Positions 1 through 13,300 of a stretch of 64,000 nucleotides of DNA are shown one piece after another. The DNA is from Fasciolopsis buskii. Taxonomy: Eukaryota > Platyhelminthes > Trematoda > Plagiorchiida > Fasciolidae. The stretch lies in assembly GCA_008360955.1 (NCBI GenBank), contig LUCM01002430.1, positions 132,365 through 196,364 of the forward strand. Reading direction: 5' to 3'. How positions within the stretch are numbered: the stretch's first letter is position 1; each line of letters opens with the position of its first letter. The notes under the pieces are model-generated. The model saw only the letters and a program-made list of their open reading frames with translations. It was not told the origin of the DNA and searched no databases. Made by a program: the position numbers and the translations under genes.

Positions 1-1130
1 TATTTGTAGGCGTGTAACTCATGGGGAATAATGGACGGGTACTGTTAGGGAGTCCAGCCGCTAAGTAGAAGAACGATTAGGGTTCTCAATCAAATCCTTT
101 GGTTCTGACAGGAACCTGACCGCAAGGCGGCGGGGAATAGCTGAGTGGGAGCCCATCTACTTGGACCAATTATTCTTTCACTCGTTTTTCCGACGGAGCT
201 GCTAACTCAGAGCAACCCCCGACTTGAAGGGCCAGGAGGCTAATTCGTCAGGCCTCTACCCATTGACCTTCCAGGCATGATTGGATCTTCGGCTTGAGAT
301 AAGGCATCCTGTGTAGCTCGTTGGATCATGGAGGCCGTCACACCACGTCAAGGTGTAGTCTCGTTGTGGCAGCTGGTTCATCAGTTCTGCTTGTTTGTCT
401 TATTATCTCATTTCCTACTGGCTAAGAAAGCTGCAGTGCTTGACAAACTGTTTTGTGAGTATGAGATGGGACTACATAGCGTGACATCAGTCACACCTCG
501 GATCTAGGTTAAAGATTGAACCTTTTGACCTTTTTAAAGCTTTTGGAAGATGCTCGGTAAATGGTGGTAAATGACCGCTAACGGTTGAATGGGCTGACAG
601 CTTTCTTACTGTCATCTGATTGGCCACCTTATCCAGTCATATTGGGCAACGTACTTCAGCCCCGTTTAGGTGCCTCGCCGGTGTATTCCACTGCATATGA
701 TTGGACAGAATGTGAGTTTGATTGATCTGGTAGTTCGTCTTAGAATTTCAGTCGCATGCGTGTTGAAAATGAAAACTGGCATTGTGCATATACGTCAACT
801 TGCTGACTTAGAAAAGGGCCACGAACGCTAATTTTCTCTGGGTGAGATATTGTTTCCACGGTTGGTAAATCGTGACTAGCAAAGTTCTAGTTTAAACTGT
901 TCACACAGTACCAGTTCGGTATAATAGGAAATCGAGTTTTTGTTATTTTGCTAGCACCATGGATTTCATTTTCGAACACGGTCAAACTTCACGATCTCAA
1001 AACAGAGCTGTTGTTGCCATTCATTCTGGTTTTGACATACACCATACATGACTGTTATCGCTTAGGTCCCCACATTTTATCTTTATTTTCGGTCATTCTT
1101 CCCTCTGGAAATTGTTTCCCATTAAAATAG
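1..1130 (+). other. 3' part of an intron of the AMPK gamma gene
   Basis: No coding exon could be recognised here. I looked for the exon that should precede the one at 1131 (the conserved start of CBS1 of AMPK gamma, ending in phase 0 before a GT donor) and found none, so the 5' end of the gene lies outside the window. The last bases are moderately pyrimidine-rich and end in TAG at 1128-1130, which serves as the acceptor. An open frame at 948-1130 runs through this acceptor and is not interpreted as a gene. Confidence 0.7.
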
Positions 1131-1368
1131 ATCAGCAAAGCTTTTCGTGCTTTAATCTACAATGAGATTCGAGCTGCTCCCGTGTGGAACTCAGAGAGCC
1201 AAACAATCTCCACAATGCTAACTGTGACCGATTTTGTACAGATGCTGAACCTCTGCTGGTACGGGACAGACAACGATAGTGGTGCTGGCGGTAGTAGAAG
1301 TGAATCGGGGCAGAAGCCAGTCCTCCAAATGAGTGATTTTGATCGTATTACCATACACAAATGGAAAG
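1131..1368 (+). CDS. PRKAG: AMPK gamma exon: CBS1 and CBS1-CBS2 linker
   Basis: The exon encodes 79 codons plus one base, starting ISKAFRALIYNEIRAAPVW. This aligns with the mammalian segment KAFFALVTNGVRAAPLW. The arginine equivalent to gamma1 R70 (in IRAAP) and the aspartate equivalent to D90 (in TVTDF) are present. The linker to CBS2 is longer than in mammals and rich in Ser and Gly (about residues 48-62 of the exon), before ITIHKWK, which corresponds to IETWRE. The donor is AAAG/GTAAGT at 1369. The acceptor is AATAG at 1130; an alternative CAG five bases downstream (exon from 1136) would break the frame relation to the conserved KAF segment only if the upstream exon phase differed, so the exact 5' edge is slightly uncertain. 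Confidence 0.93.
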
Positions 1369-4300
1369 GTAAGTTTGCTTGGGCCTCAACGGGTGTGCAG
1401 TGCGGACATGTGGAACCTGTAGTCGCGTCCGCGTCCCTGCGGGCGGTTGACCAAAAAGCCGAATATTCTAAGCCTACTATAAACCTTTCATATGCAAGTT
1501 GATCATATACCCAAAGCGTTATCACTCTGTCGCTTTTTTACACCCGATTCACGTCCATGTCCGATTGGAGTAGTGCTTCTTCCGATTTTGTCTTACTGAA
1601 CTGCCTATCCATCACCGTATTTTACGAGATTAGTCATTCAGCCTACCCCATTACGGTTATTATTTTATTTTTTGGTCTTATTAAGGGTAATAGAGTGACG
1701 AAAAAAGGGATTAATAGATAGACCCTGACGTCGTCAAATGGCGTTTGCCAATTTATTTCTCACTAGGCCCAGTAGTCAAAACCTCGGTAATCCTTCATTG
1801 TTTGTAATGTTGGGCTCACTCAACGGACAGTTGAAGTCGTTAGCATTCTGGATTAATAAAAAGAGCTAAACGATAACCCGTACACGATCACTAATTCTGG
1901 TCCGTGGAATTTCCGTCCAAACCGTGTTCTTTAGACGTGTGTAGTTAAACTTGCATATCCAAGCATTCAATAATTGCGTTTTTGTGATCGATTTGCATTG
2001 GAACCAACCTGAACTAATCTTAACGAGCAGTATTTTTCATTTCTGACTCGGAATGCCTGAGTTGCTTTCAAATATACTGTTTACTAATATATTTAGTGAA
2101 CATACAGATTTCCGTCTAAATCCCTCTAGGAAGTAAATCTTATTTTTTGTAATGACAATGTAAAAACTTGTTTCACTCGTATGCTCAGAATAATCCTTGT
2201 TGCGTGGACTTTTTTGGTCTGTCAATCTTCCAAAATCCTTCCAATTAACGATTGCTTGCATTTGTGTTCCGTTATATACCGACCGATCGAAGTCTTTCTC
2301 TTCGGGTAAAGCAAACGCTCGCGCACGAATAGCCCGTTTCGCCGCGTTTAGGTAGAAAAAATAATCACCGACTGAATGACGCCAAGTCCACAGCCTTAAT
2401 GTTTGTATATATTTTACACAAATCTGTGCACAGTTCATGTGCCATCGGATTCATGCCGAAGGATGAAACAGTGGGCGAGGAAGAGGACAGAAAAAGAAAC
2501 TGTGTACACTTCAGCACACATGCTAGTTTTTCCATTTCCCATATCCACATTATGGGCGATCTATCGGGATCCATGATTCCTCCCTTAGGCTTCATGCTCC
2601 TCCGGTTAAAAAACGGAAGTAAAAGGTGGACTTGCGAAACCCTGCCCTGAGTCTTAGACCAAATGGTCTTACCCATGAGGCAGGGGGTCCGTCTGAAGAT
2701 GATGTTTTCGATTGCCGTGATTTATGTAATCATTCTCTAGTCGATCCGCCCAGGGCATTAATACTAAATGATATGTCTGCCTCATTCTCTTGGGCACCTT
2801 ATGCATTCGAAAAATTGCTTATAGATTATTGTTAATCGGCTGATTGACCTTCCGTCTTGATGAACAGGGTTTGTTCGCTTACTCGTTTAGCGTCCGGACG
2901 GACCGAGTCATGATGTAGAATGGGGATACAGCATTACGATTGACCACGTACTACCATTTAAATTTTCCAGCTTGCCGCAATATATTGCTTGAAGATAAAC
3001 GACTACTTACAACTTCTTTTATGCTATATAATTGAACACATCAGTATTAGTATCGTCTGTTTTCAACTGTATTCTTCATTCCTGAAGGGCGGTACCTTTT
3101 ATCACACTTTAGCATGATTTACCGCGCATATTCCCACACAATGTGGAGTCCTGGCCACACTTAGATGACCCGGATTTTAGCCTCTTTTCGCAAGCGACTG
3201 CCAAATAGTTACTGCTTAATTCATTACTACTGAGTGACTAGTTTTGAAGTTTATCCGACGTCTCCCCAGGTCATTGATTTTTTATTTCACTAGCTCTGGA
3301 TTGGTTTCATTCTTCCAGTAATTTAGATGAATTAATAATTTAGATATTTTATCTGGTTAGCGTATCCATGCTAATAATAAATTACTCTGTCTATAGAAAT
3401 GGCTTTACTGTGTAATAACACTATATATATATATATATGCCCAGCTCAACATTAAAACCCACGAGACTTCTGTTTATCCGTTTCACCTTTGGTGGTAACG
3501 AAAATAACCGCATTTCGTTTGTCAGCTGAACGGGCCTCAAATCCGGAGTGATCGAGAAGGATTTAGGCATCCTAGCCGCTTGGTTATGGAAGCTGATTCT
3601 CAGCAGTTAGTCGGATATCAGAAATACACGATATAATCTCTCCCCTACTATCATCAACACTAATAAGACCGCAGTATCGTGCTCCTACGATGAATAACTT
3701 CTCCGGGGAGACTGTAGAATAGCAAAAGCGTCATACACGACGTGCATGGATTGGCTGCTTGATATTCCTTACGTAGACATTTACACTGAGTTATATTGTT
3801 GGGTATTTCCTCGTACTGATATTGTGAACCTGTTTATGAAATCCCTCAGGTTACCTTTTATGTACAATTCTTGTGCTTATTTTTGCAATCAGTACTGTTT
3901 ATTCGGGTTCTCTTTTGCTTCAATCTTTTTTGGCAGAGCTGGTTAGGCTTGATCCTTTGGCCCGATCGAAAAGTTCTAATTTTACTACAATAGATGTCAA
4001 CAAACGAGGGAGTGAATCGTTCTGCGGAAATGACGATCCAAAAACCCCGGTTGAGGAGAAGCAGTCCCAACCTTTGTCGTCACCCCACACATTCAATCAT
4101 GATCCGTGTGTGACTATCTCATGCCCAACGTCAAACGTTTCATCTCCATCCCGGTCCAGATCTTCCTCATCCAGCAGTCGTTCATCCACATCCTCTCTGC
4201 CTCCTGATCTGTTAGTTTCCCAACCAATCCGTCGCCACAGCTCTGTGGATCCGCCAAGTATGCTTGAGCGTTCGTCTACCACCATTGTCCCAGAGTCTAA

Positions 4301-7300
4301 GTTGGATTCTTCTGACACGGGCACAGTGACAACCCCTGTCAGGCGGGCCTCATTTGGAAATCCTGTCCAACAATCCATCTCGTCCACCCTTCCAAATTCA
4401 ACTAATCGTCTTTATTTTGTTCACCCAGAAGACTCTCTGTTAAAAGCGCTACGCTTGTTATCTCGATTCCGTTTACATCATCTACCCGTCATCGATTCGC
4501 CTCATGAAAGGACGGGAAATGTCCTGTATGTTCTCACAAAACGTCGTCTACTATCTTACTTGTTCCGAAAAATGTCACTGGTTCCACAACCACGATTTAT
4601 GCAGGTGAGCTCCTAACGTTTCAGAATGACAACGACCGTATGATGTATGTTCTTTGTCCAACTGCTGAGTATCAACATTGAGTATGCTTTGAACACGCTC
4701 CTCTTCCTCCTAAGGGGGCATCATCATCGTTCGGCGTTAAACAGCACGGCAAGCCTCACTGACCGCTGCCTTTCCCCAGAGTTACACGTTTATATAAAAG
4801 AGTGAATATCCAAGGGGAACAGGATATTCGTGGGGCGTCTCATCTACCCCCATTTTAATTATGAGCACATTGCACAGGGAAGATCCTGCACTCTGATTCC
4901 GGACAAGTGACATCTTAGACCAGGCAACTTCATAGATTGTTTGGCTTGCAAAGCAACCGTCCTCAATGATGGACGGATTCTCGGTGAGAGATTAATTGAG
5001 ATTTGCTATTTCCCCAAACTATTGCCATATCCTGTCAGCCGACATACACGTGCACGCATACGGTCCCTTATATTGATCGCCCCTACCTGTTTAAAATTCA
5101 CGCTCCAGGGCAGGAACTGCTTTTTTACTACTCCCCTTTTCCCTCGGGGGAATCATGATTAATAAATTCATTTGTGCTTTTTTATTAATTTTGAAAATCA
5201 GAAGCTAGGTGATAAACTTAATGACTACACAATTCGTCCAGTCAATTTGCTTCGTACTGCTTTAGTTGTAGTTTACTCCAAGGCCGACTAGCAAAACTGA
5301 ACCATCTACCTGCATAACGTTTCTAATATTTATGTTCCCATAAAATAAATGAACCTCGTACACTGGACGCGTAATGAATGGGTTGTTTAGTTTGTTAATT
5401 TGAAAAGAAGAATCATAAAACGAGAAAAAAAAACAAGGAACAATAGGATGCTGGAACTTTGGTCCGCTCGCGAAACCAGTGTTAAGCAAGATGACAATTT
5501 GAAAAGTTCACAAATACGTCCGATGAAGATGGCAAGCGGGATAACAACGTACACGTGTCTGGGACAGGGGACCACCTGATGGGTCGCGGAGATGGCAAAT
5601 TTGTGCAATGTACAGTGATATAGTGTCGACAAACCCTAGCGGAAATCGCGCTACCACGTTCGGGTTTGTGGTCTAGTTCACCCAGTCAGATTGTAAATAG
5701 TTTGGATCAGAATAAACGGGGGAAATTTTTTCAACTTATTACAACCAGATTCGCACGCGTTCTGGTAGTGGCAGATGGCGATCGGCTGTTGCACGGCTTC
5801 CTATCGCATCTGACCTGTTTGGACCTTATTTGATTTAGTACCACTCCACGTTTCAGGGTCATGGTTGCCTGTTCCTCTCTTCCCTTGTAGTGGGCTCTAT
5901 CGGCCATGGGCCATGCTCGCTTCACTACACTCGTCATTGACTAAGATACCAACGGTACTGATATCTGAATTGACTTCGTTCACAATAAAATTTTCGAAAT
6001 TTTTTGGGGATTTAAATTACCCAGTTTTATGCAACTTGGCATTCATTAAGCCAGTTCTGTTCTTTTGTCACACTTTGATGGTTGTAAGCTTGTTTTTCGC
6101 GATGAAATTCACTGAATACTAGAAGCTATAAACTAACGTGCTATGGAATGTGAATAGCTTCGAAAAATCGAAGCAGACATTCCACTGCCAATGGTGTAAA
6201 ATCGCAATGTGGCACATTTTCCTAATATCTCCGCATGAAATATTGATGAGGTGAACTTCGATTGGAATTCTTGCAAACACTATAATTCAATGTGAAACGC
6301 GCCGTGCGACAGCACGATTGGTGACACGCTTCAAGTTCACTGAGTCAGATAAGTTTCCTTAGCTCGGATCGTGAAATCGGTAAGTGGTAGACCCCAGACG
6401 TTTTACAGTGGTAAGAATGAACTTGCTGAGATAACAGCGTTTTCTCTCACTACGGTGTGAAATGCGAAATGCCTTTCCCCTGTTTCCCGATGAGTTTCTT
6501 TGTGAAATCGGAGATTCTCAAGCCGCCAACTTCAGGGGCTTTAGTCGATCCTCTTAGTCCTAGTTCGAATTGCGTCCTACTTGAACAAGCAAGAAAAACC
6601 AAGTGACATTAGGTCGGTCAACGGGAATCTCGTCTATCAGTCAGAATGAGTTTATATAGGTTGATCGAAGCCGAAATTCACTGGTTGATTGCTTTTCTGG
6701 TTGGATTCCTTGGCTCTTCGATGGTGTTCGTTATGTGCAACATCAGCTTTCACGAAAGTGTCACAAAACCACTTTCAACCTTGACCTCCAACTAGACGAT
6801 GGGACTGTGACGTCGACCCTTAGTCCAAGTTCACGGTTGATCTGATTCCTGATCCGGAGTGGTCCGTCTGCTCCCAGTTTGTCCTGATTTCCCAACACTG
6901 GAGTCTAAATTACACATTCCGTCACAGGTTTTTATCCGAACACTTGTTTCTGACAGAATTAAAACTAAACGGAGCCCCTCAATCACCACCGAATTAGGTC
7001 TTCTGACACGGTTTTTGCTTGACAACTGAAAACACGCGCTCATCGAATCATTGTCACAAGTTCCTATGGGTCAGTAACACCATTTGTGTCAGTAAGAACC
7101 AGTGCTTTTCTGCTTTTAATTTACGTGTTTTTTGAGTTCTGTCGAAAAGGTTTATTTGCCTGGTTATATTCATTTGTTCGGCTTCTAATACCCCGGCTGC
7201 ACCCCTACCTAGTCTCGAATATCCGGTTCTATACTGCACATGGCAGAATACACGCAGTTTACTCAAAACTCTAAATCAGTTTCTCCCAGCCCACCACAGA

Positions 7301-10300
7301 GCAACGGTATTAGGACTCATAGAGTATACATGCGCGCTCTCATTCACTGCGGCGCTTTGTGAACTTCGTAAGAAGAACTGTAGTGAATAAAATGTGCCGA
7401 AATCTGCAGGCTGTTTCAGACCACACGGGGGTGGCATATCATGTGTCAAAGATTTTTTATTTCAGTCTGATTTTTGGACCGATAGCTGAAAGGGGATGTT
7501 CGAAATAACGAATTCATGAAACCACAACAATCAAGACCTCTACAACGCACCCGTGCGTTTCACAGAAATAGGGACATTAAAACATGATCTCGACTAGACA
7601 ATGAAAATGGAAGCGATCTCCAGGATGATATTATATCATTCACAATAAAAACCAATACATGGCGCATCGATTTTTCGATACACTCCTTACGTCGTTTGGT
7701 CCGGAGATCTCCAGGATATTGTGAAATGTTATCGATCTGAGATTGCGCCGAATGTTTTCAGTGTTGATATTATCAACACTAAGTTTTTGAAAGTTGGGCA
7801 CTAGTTAACTTTAGTCCCCTGCTTTTGACAATAGCCAGACATCTTATTTTGTTTTTTGACTTTGCTAATGACAGCAGCGTGCTTCAGAAATCGACTACGT
7901 TTACGTAAAAATTAAATGAAAACATTTATATGGACGCAGTATTATTGGCCCCCAGTTTTGAATGATTCGTCCCAAAATGTGAGTACTTTTTTGTCATCAT
8001 TCCCTAAACACCTTATGTGGATTGTTTTTCAAAGTCGAAGTTCGGGATGTCTTGTTCCATGGTTTAGCGCTCACTATACTTCTTATTTCATCCCATTCCG
8101 TGGTCGTCTCCCCTTTTACTCCACGTCTGTGTGCGTGTGTACATGTGTGTCTGGTCAAAACAGTCTAGTCTGGCCGATCTGAACGTGGGGACATTCGGAG
8201 GCATATCGATGATCACTTTGTCAACCAAGCTTTCTGAAGCGCTTCTTTTGTTCAGGGACAGTAAAATTTCCGCTCTACCGGTCGTTGATTCGTTGGAGGA
8301 ACGACATTTGATCAATCTGTTCTCCAAATACGATGTGATAGTGAGTTCACTGCGCTTGTGATATTTTAAATGTCTACTGGTTCGTTTGCCTGTGCACGAC
8401 AGATTTGTTGCGTTTTTGCTTATAATTTGCCGAGGAACGGTAATGGAGTTTCTCAACACCAGTGGCTCAATGGTCTCCGAGTGGACGATTTCATCCCACA
8501 GCTTAGACGTAATAAGAATATGATTTGTTTGCTATTTTTCATGAATTCACCTGTCGGACATCATATGAGCCGGTTTGCGGTGCTATGATGTATTTTCTCC
8601 GTATTTTTCCTCGGTTCTTATCTGTCAGGTCTACGTGTTCTCGTTTTCTTTCGTATGTGTTATCTATCACACGTCATTATCAAACGGTACTTGAGGGATT
8701 ACGCATTTTTTGCCAGCCATATGCCAGTGATATCGTTTCGCAGATTTCGGTGTGCGAAAAATGACAAATAGATCAGAAAGACCGTGTTAAGTCTTATAAA
8801 TTAGTAAGGCAAACCAAGACACGAAACTAACACACCAACTTTGCCCCGGACGGGGAGTCTCGTAAACATGATACCATAGTATGCACTGCATAACGATCTT
8901 CGAAGGGGGTGCGCAACGGACTTGGGAAGTACAAAAAGAGAAATACCATCGTAAGCCGAATCTCAACAATTGTATCATCCAGCACCAATACTTACGTGAC
9001 GGAACCAATATGGCGGTATCCAAGATGCACGTTACCGTATAAACAAGTTCAAAAAATTCAAATTGTCGATCGATACCCGAATATCAATGCTCCTCTCCAA
9101 ATTTAATTGATAATACTACGAGCGCGGAGCATCAACCAACACAAATAGCCTGGTTTACACCATGCAAAGCTCCAAGAAATAGTGAAACCCGTTATTTGAA
9201 GCACGGGGGTACAAATTTTGCTTAAGAGCAATTCTACATTTTTCTTATCCTAGTGAATTTCATTCCAGCTTGTTTATCTTGAACCATTGAATTGGTAGGT
9301 TTCCAATCACTGTTTCCCAACAGGAATCAAACGATCTGGCAAACAAATAGGCAAAACACATTATTTTATGATTGGTAATGAATTCAGTGCAGCAGAGAAC
9401 CGGCATTTGAGACTGTTTAACAACTTCAAAATGGCATCAACGAAACACATGAATAGATGAGACGGATCGAAAAGAGTAGGAGTTTGTCCCCATAAGTAAA
9501 AAATTTGGTGAATCCAAAACATGAAACAACTGCCTTTTATTTTTACAGCCATTCAGCTATATTCCTATGTACAATACATACTTTCTTCTCGCCTCAATAC
9601 GATTTCTGTCGACCAGTAAAATTATTGACTTTTCGGGTCATTTTATTTCGGGCCTGAAAGTTTAATTTGTTTTCGTAGATACGGTCGTTTCCAATTTCAC
9701 CGAGAGACTGTGTCATTCCGTGTTTCGATGCACCTTTAGTAGGAGAACATCTCATTGTGATATTTTTATCAGCTCAATCAACGTTGGCTTGTTGTTCGTC
9801 ATCGTAATCATCGGCATCAGGGCATTGAAAATTACTATCTCCTGTAACCGGTTGTTTAAGTATTTTCCAGTTTTCCCGAGTGTTGTACTGCACCTAGTGG
9901 CTACGGAAAACATCGATAATCACGTAGCATACATACAATTTCCGCTTAGACTTGGAATGAATTCACAAGGGGACTTTGACCACGATCCTTCACCCCCCCC
10001 CACCTTGTGGAAAAGCAATGGGTTTGCCAAGGGCAGATGACAGCAACTTATGGCCACGCATGCTAAAGAGTAAACTATGGAAAACTTGTGACTCGTAAGA
10101 TCGAATCTTGATCCCTGAAAACGTAGCATCAAGTCCACCTCAGCAGTTTACTTTACTTCCACAACGCACCATTAAACTCCCATGTATACGACCTACATCT
10201 TGGTGCTGGTATCCGGATGAAATCCGTCTGCCTGTTACTGGAGTTGTCCTTAGAAGATTAACAACGGGCTAACGAGACTTCCAGTATGCTTATTGAGCCA

Positions 10301-13300
10301 ATCGGTGGTAGAAACTTCATAGTCTGCACAATTTGTTCACTGTGCAGCACAACAGCGTGCACTTCGTCCACAAAAACAGGGTGGCATCTCGAAGAGCTCA
10401 AATCTTACACCTCAGTTTTCATCATACTTGGCAGCTAATTTCGTTCTCATTTTGTGTTCCCAGTTTTAGTTTAGTTCTTGTGATTGTCTTCATTCGTTTC
10501 TGCGGAAAAAGTGTTTTAGGCTTTCCCGGAGCAACTGGAAGTTTCGGATCGGGTTTATCTGCAATGGAATCTGTGGGGGTTTTGTTTGCTAGGTCTCCCT
10601 GCTACATGACCGGGAGAAATCTGCAGACTTTTATATCCCGCGTTACATATTCGGTTTTACCCAAGTTCTCATAAAATTTCCAAAACTGACTAAAATACGC
10701 CAGCTACTTTTCACGATATCACAGTATTCACGTCGAGATCTCCAATGCTAAATTACGATTGGCCAATTTTTTATTAGAACGAAATTGGGATGGAAAGTGG
10801 AGATCGGAGCCACGACAAAAGTAGCTTACTTCTTGTATTTCTATGTGATCGAGTAAGGATAATGTAGAATGGATTGAGCGTTACGCTTCCGAACCGCATT
10901 ATGCCCGTTGGGCAAGACAGGGATGCGATTCCACGACCAACTTTTGTCCGTCGTTACAGCATTTTCAGGATGGCCTCTTTTCCATCGCTCGATCTCAAAT
11001 CATGGAATTTTTGTTGTTTGCATCGTCACTTTTAGGCTAGGGATCCGATTTCTACTAACTTGTAAGAAATTCATTCCAAGCTAGAATACCGAATTATGCA
11101 TAGAAGCCTTTTGGGGAGCAAATTTCAGAGAGGGCATAAAATTTGATTGCGAGACAGGATTTCCAGGTCCTCTCAAATAGAACCAAATCTAATTGCCGTG
11201 AGATCACGTGTTACGATCACTGTGCTTTTAGACGCTGACAAATTCTGGACATAATTGCCCCGAATATCTGACGATATGGGGTTTTACAGACCGTATATAT
11301 CGTTTGGTTGGCTTTGAATTCGATTTGGCAGCTTCAAAATGCTTTTTCCAAGCCATCACCTGAGTTGAAATAAACACAGTTCTTCGGTAAAATTAGAGTT
11401 GATGTGATTCGCGCTATGCTACCAAGTCACGTGAGGGAGTTCAACAATTCACAGACGATGGGTTCGTCTGTGATGCGCGTTGTCCATCATCATCCTATGT
11501 TCATTCTACCGGGGCAGATTAAAATGTGTGTAATACTAACAAATAACGTTCGGAAGCTGCTAAGTGACTCAAGAACTTGTGGTCAATCAACACCGTAGTT
11601 CGGTTACGAATTCTTTTACCAAAACATGTATTTTAATCCTCTACGAAGCCATTGTGCTAGAGTGCTCAAGTAATTCTCCGGAGTCAGATACAATGCTGCA
11701 TTTTGGCCACGAAGTGAACCTAGTCCTGTGTAGCAATAAATGACTTCCGTCTGCATTGAAATTGCGAATGCATGCATCATCATGTTCGAATAACATACGG
11801 TTGGGTTATCGAGTTCATTCTTAAGTCATGTTATGTTGCATCGTTCAGATATATGCATTGCGAATTTATTCGACGGTTGATGGAGGAACCATATGGAGAC
11901 ATTACCAAATTTCTGTTTGACTTAGAGTACGCAACTAATTTTGGTCTTCTGAGTGAAAAAAACAGGTAAGTTGTAAGCATTTCCCGACCGTCTAAAAGGC
12001 GTTGTTGCTGCTTGTGATACGCTTTACAACTTCGCAATGTAAAATGCTGTTGCGATACCAGCCGAACCTTTCCTTTGCAGAGGAAGTGTTAGGTGAACCT
12101 TGGTTACTTGGGCTAGTTTTTATTTCGAATCTCGTTCACATATCGTTCTACTGGTAATACACAATCGACAGTCTTGCGCGTTAGAAGTTGACGCGAGCCG
12201 AACGCAAGGAAGAATACAGACGACATGATGTTCATTCCAACCGTGTATTTGATGCTGTACCGAAGACATTTATAAAGAAGCGCCCAACTACTTACATAGG
12301 ATTTAATGCGAATTTGCGAATAATAATAGTGCAGCGCAATCCGGCATAGAACTGTTGTGCACCTCATCGGATTGTGCGCAGAATTAAAACTTAGGGCAGA
12401 TTTCGGACATCGCCGAAACTGGGTGGGATTGTCCTAAAATAACCGCAAAAATAAATTTTTCAGCATTTGTTTGTTAAAATAACGACAGTTTTATTTCACC
12501 ACATTGTCGTTTATCACATGAGTCACCACCGGAAACGTGCCACTGTTTCACAATCTGTCATTAATAAGCTGTCATATGTGTGGGGCATATAGGTTGAAAT
12601 TCTCTCACGGCTAAGGTGAAACACAAATTTATTTATCTGTTCATACTTCACGGGACTCGGTCTAAAAGAAACAGTTTTAGATAATTTTTTTCGTGTAATG
12701 CGGTTCTTTGTAAAGTTCACAATGGAACGTTTATCCAGACTACAGGTTTTAGTTCCAATGGGAAAATCTGTAAATCTAATCAGTTGCAATCTAGTCATAT
12801 GGCTTTCCAGTCTACCGTAATTGATACGTGGGCTACGCTGTCTTTTCCCGTTTCGGGTTCGCCGTCGTTGCCAACCTATTTAAATAGTGGCCTCTCTAAA
12901 ATCATATGTCGAGAAAGTGCATTGATGTCGTCAAAATGCAACGGGCGTGACGCGTGGTCGCTAGAGCATTTAACTGAATCATACTTTGGGGGGGGTCGGA
13001 TGTGTTGTTTGGGGTCAGATTTCAAATTTTCTAAGAGATTTCAGCTCTAAAGTACTTTTTTGAACGGAATTCATTGTCTTGAGTTCGAATTGGTTTCTGT
13101 CGCGATGTGAAAAAGACGGGACTCTTGGAGCTAGATTAAATATCAAAACCATCAAAATCGATTAGGGTGCGCTCGGAAACTTTTGTCGCAGGGTGTCTTC
13201 TTTAGCATTGTCCCACATTTCTGATCAAAATTGTCCAACTGTTTTCCATTTGTATTACAACCTGGGAGCTGGGCTACGTGTGTGCTATGAAATACTAGAT

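Noticed and set aside
448..460. GTGAGT-like donor at the end of an upstream AMPK gamma exon
   Set aside because: The preceding translation does not resemble the conserved start of CBS1 and the phase context is unsupported.
4097..4387. Minus-strand open frame opposite the Ser-rich insert
   Set aside because: Antisense shadow of a true coding exon; no independent signal.
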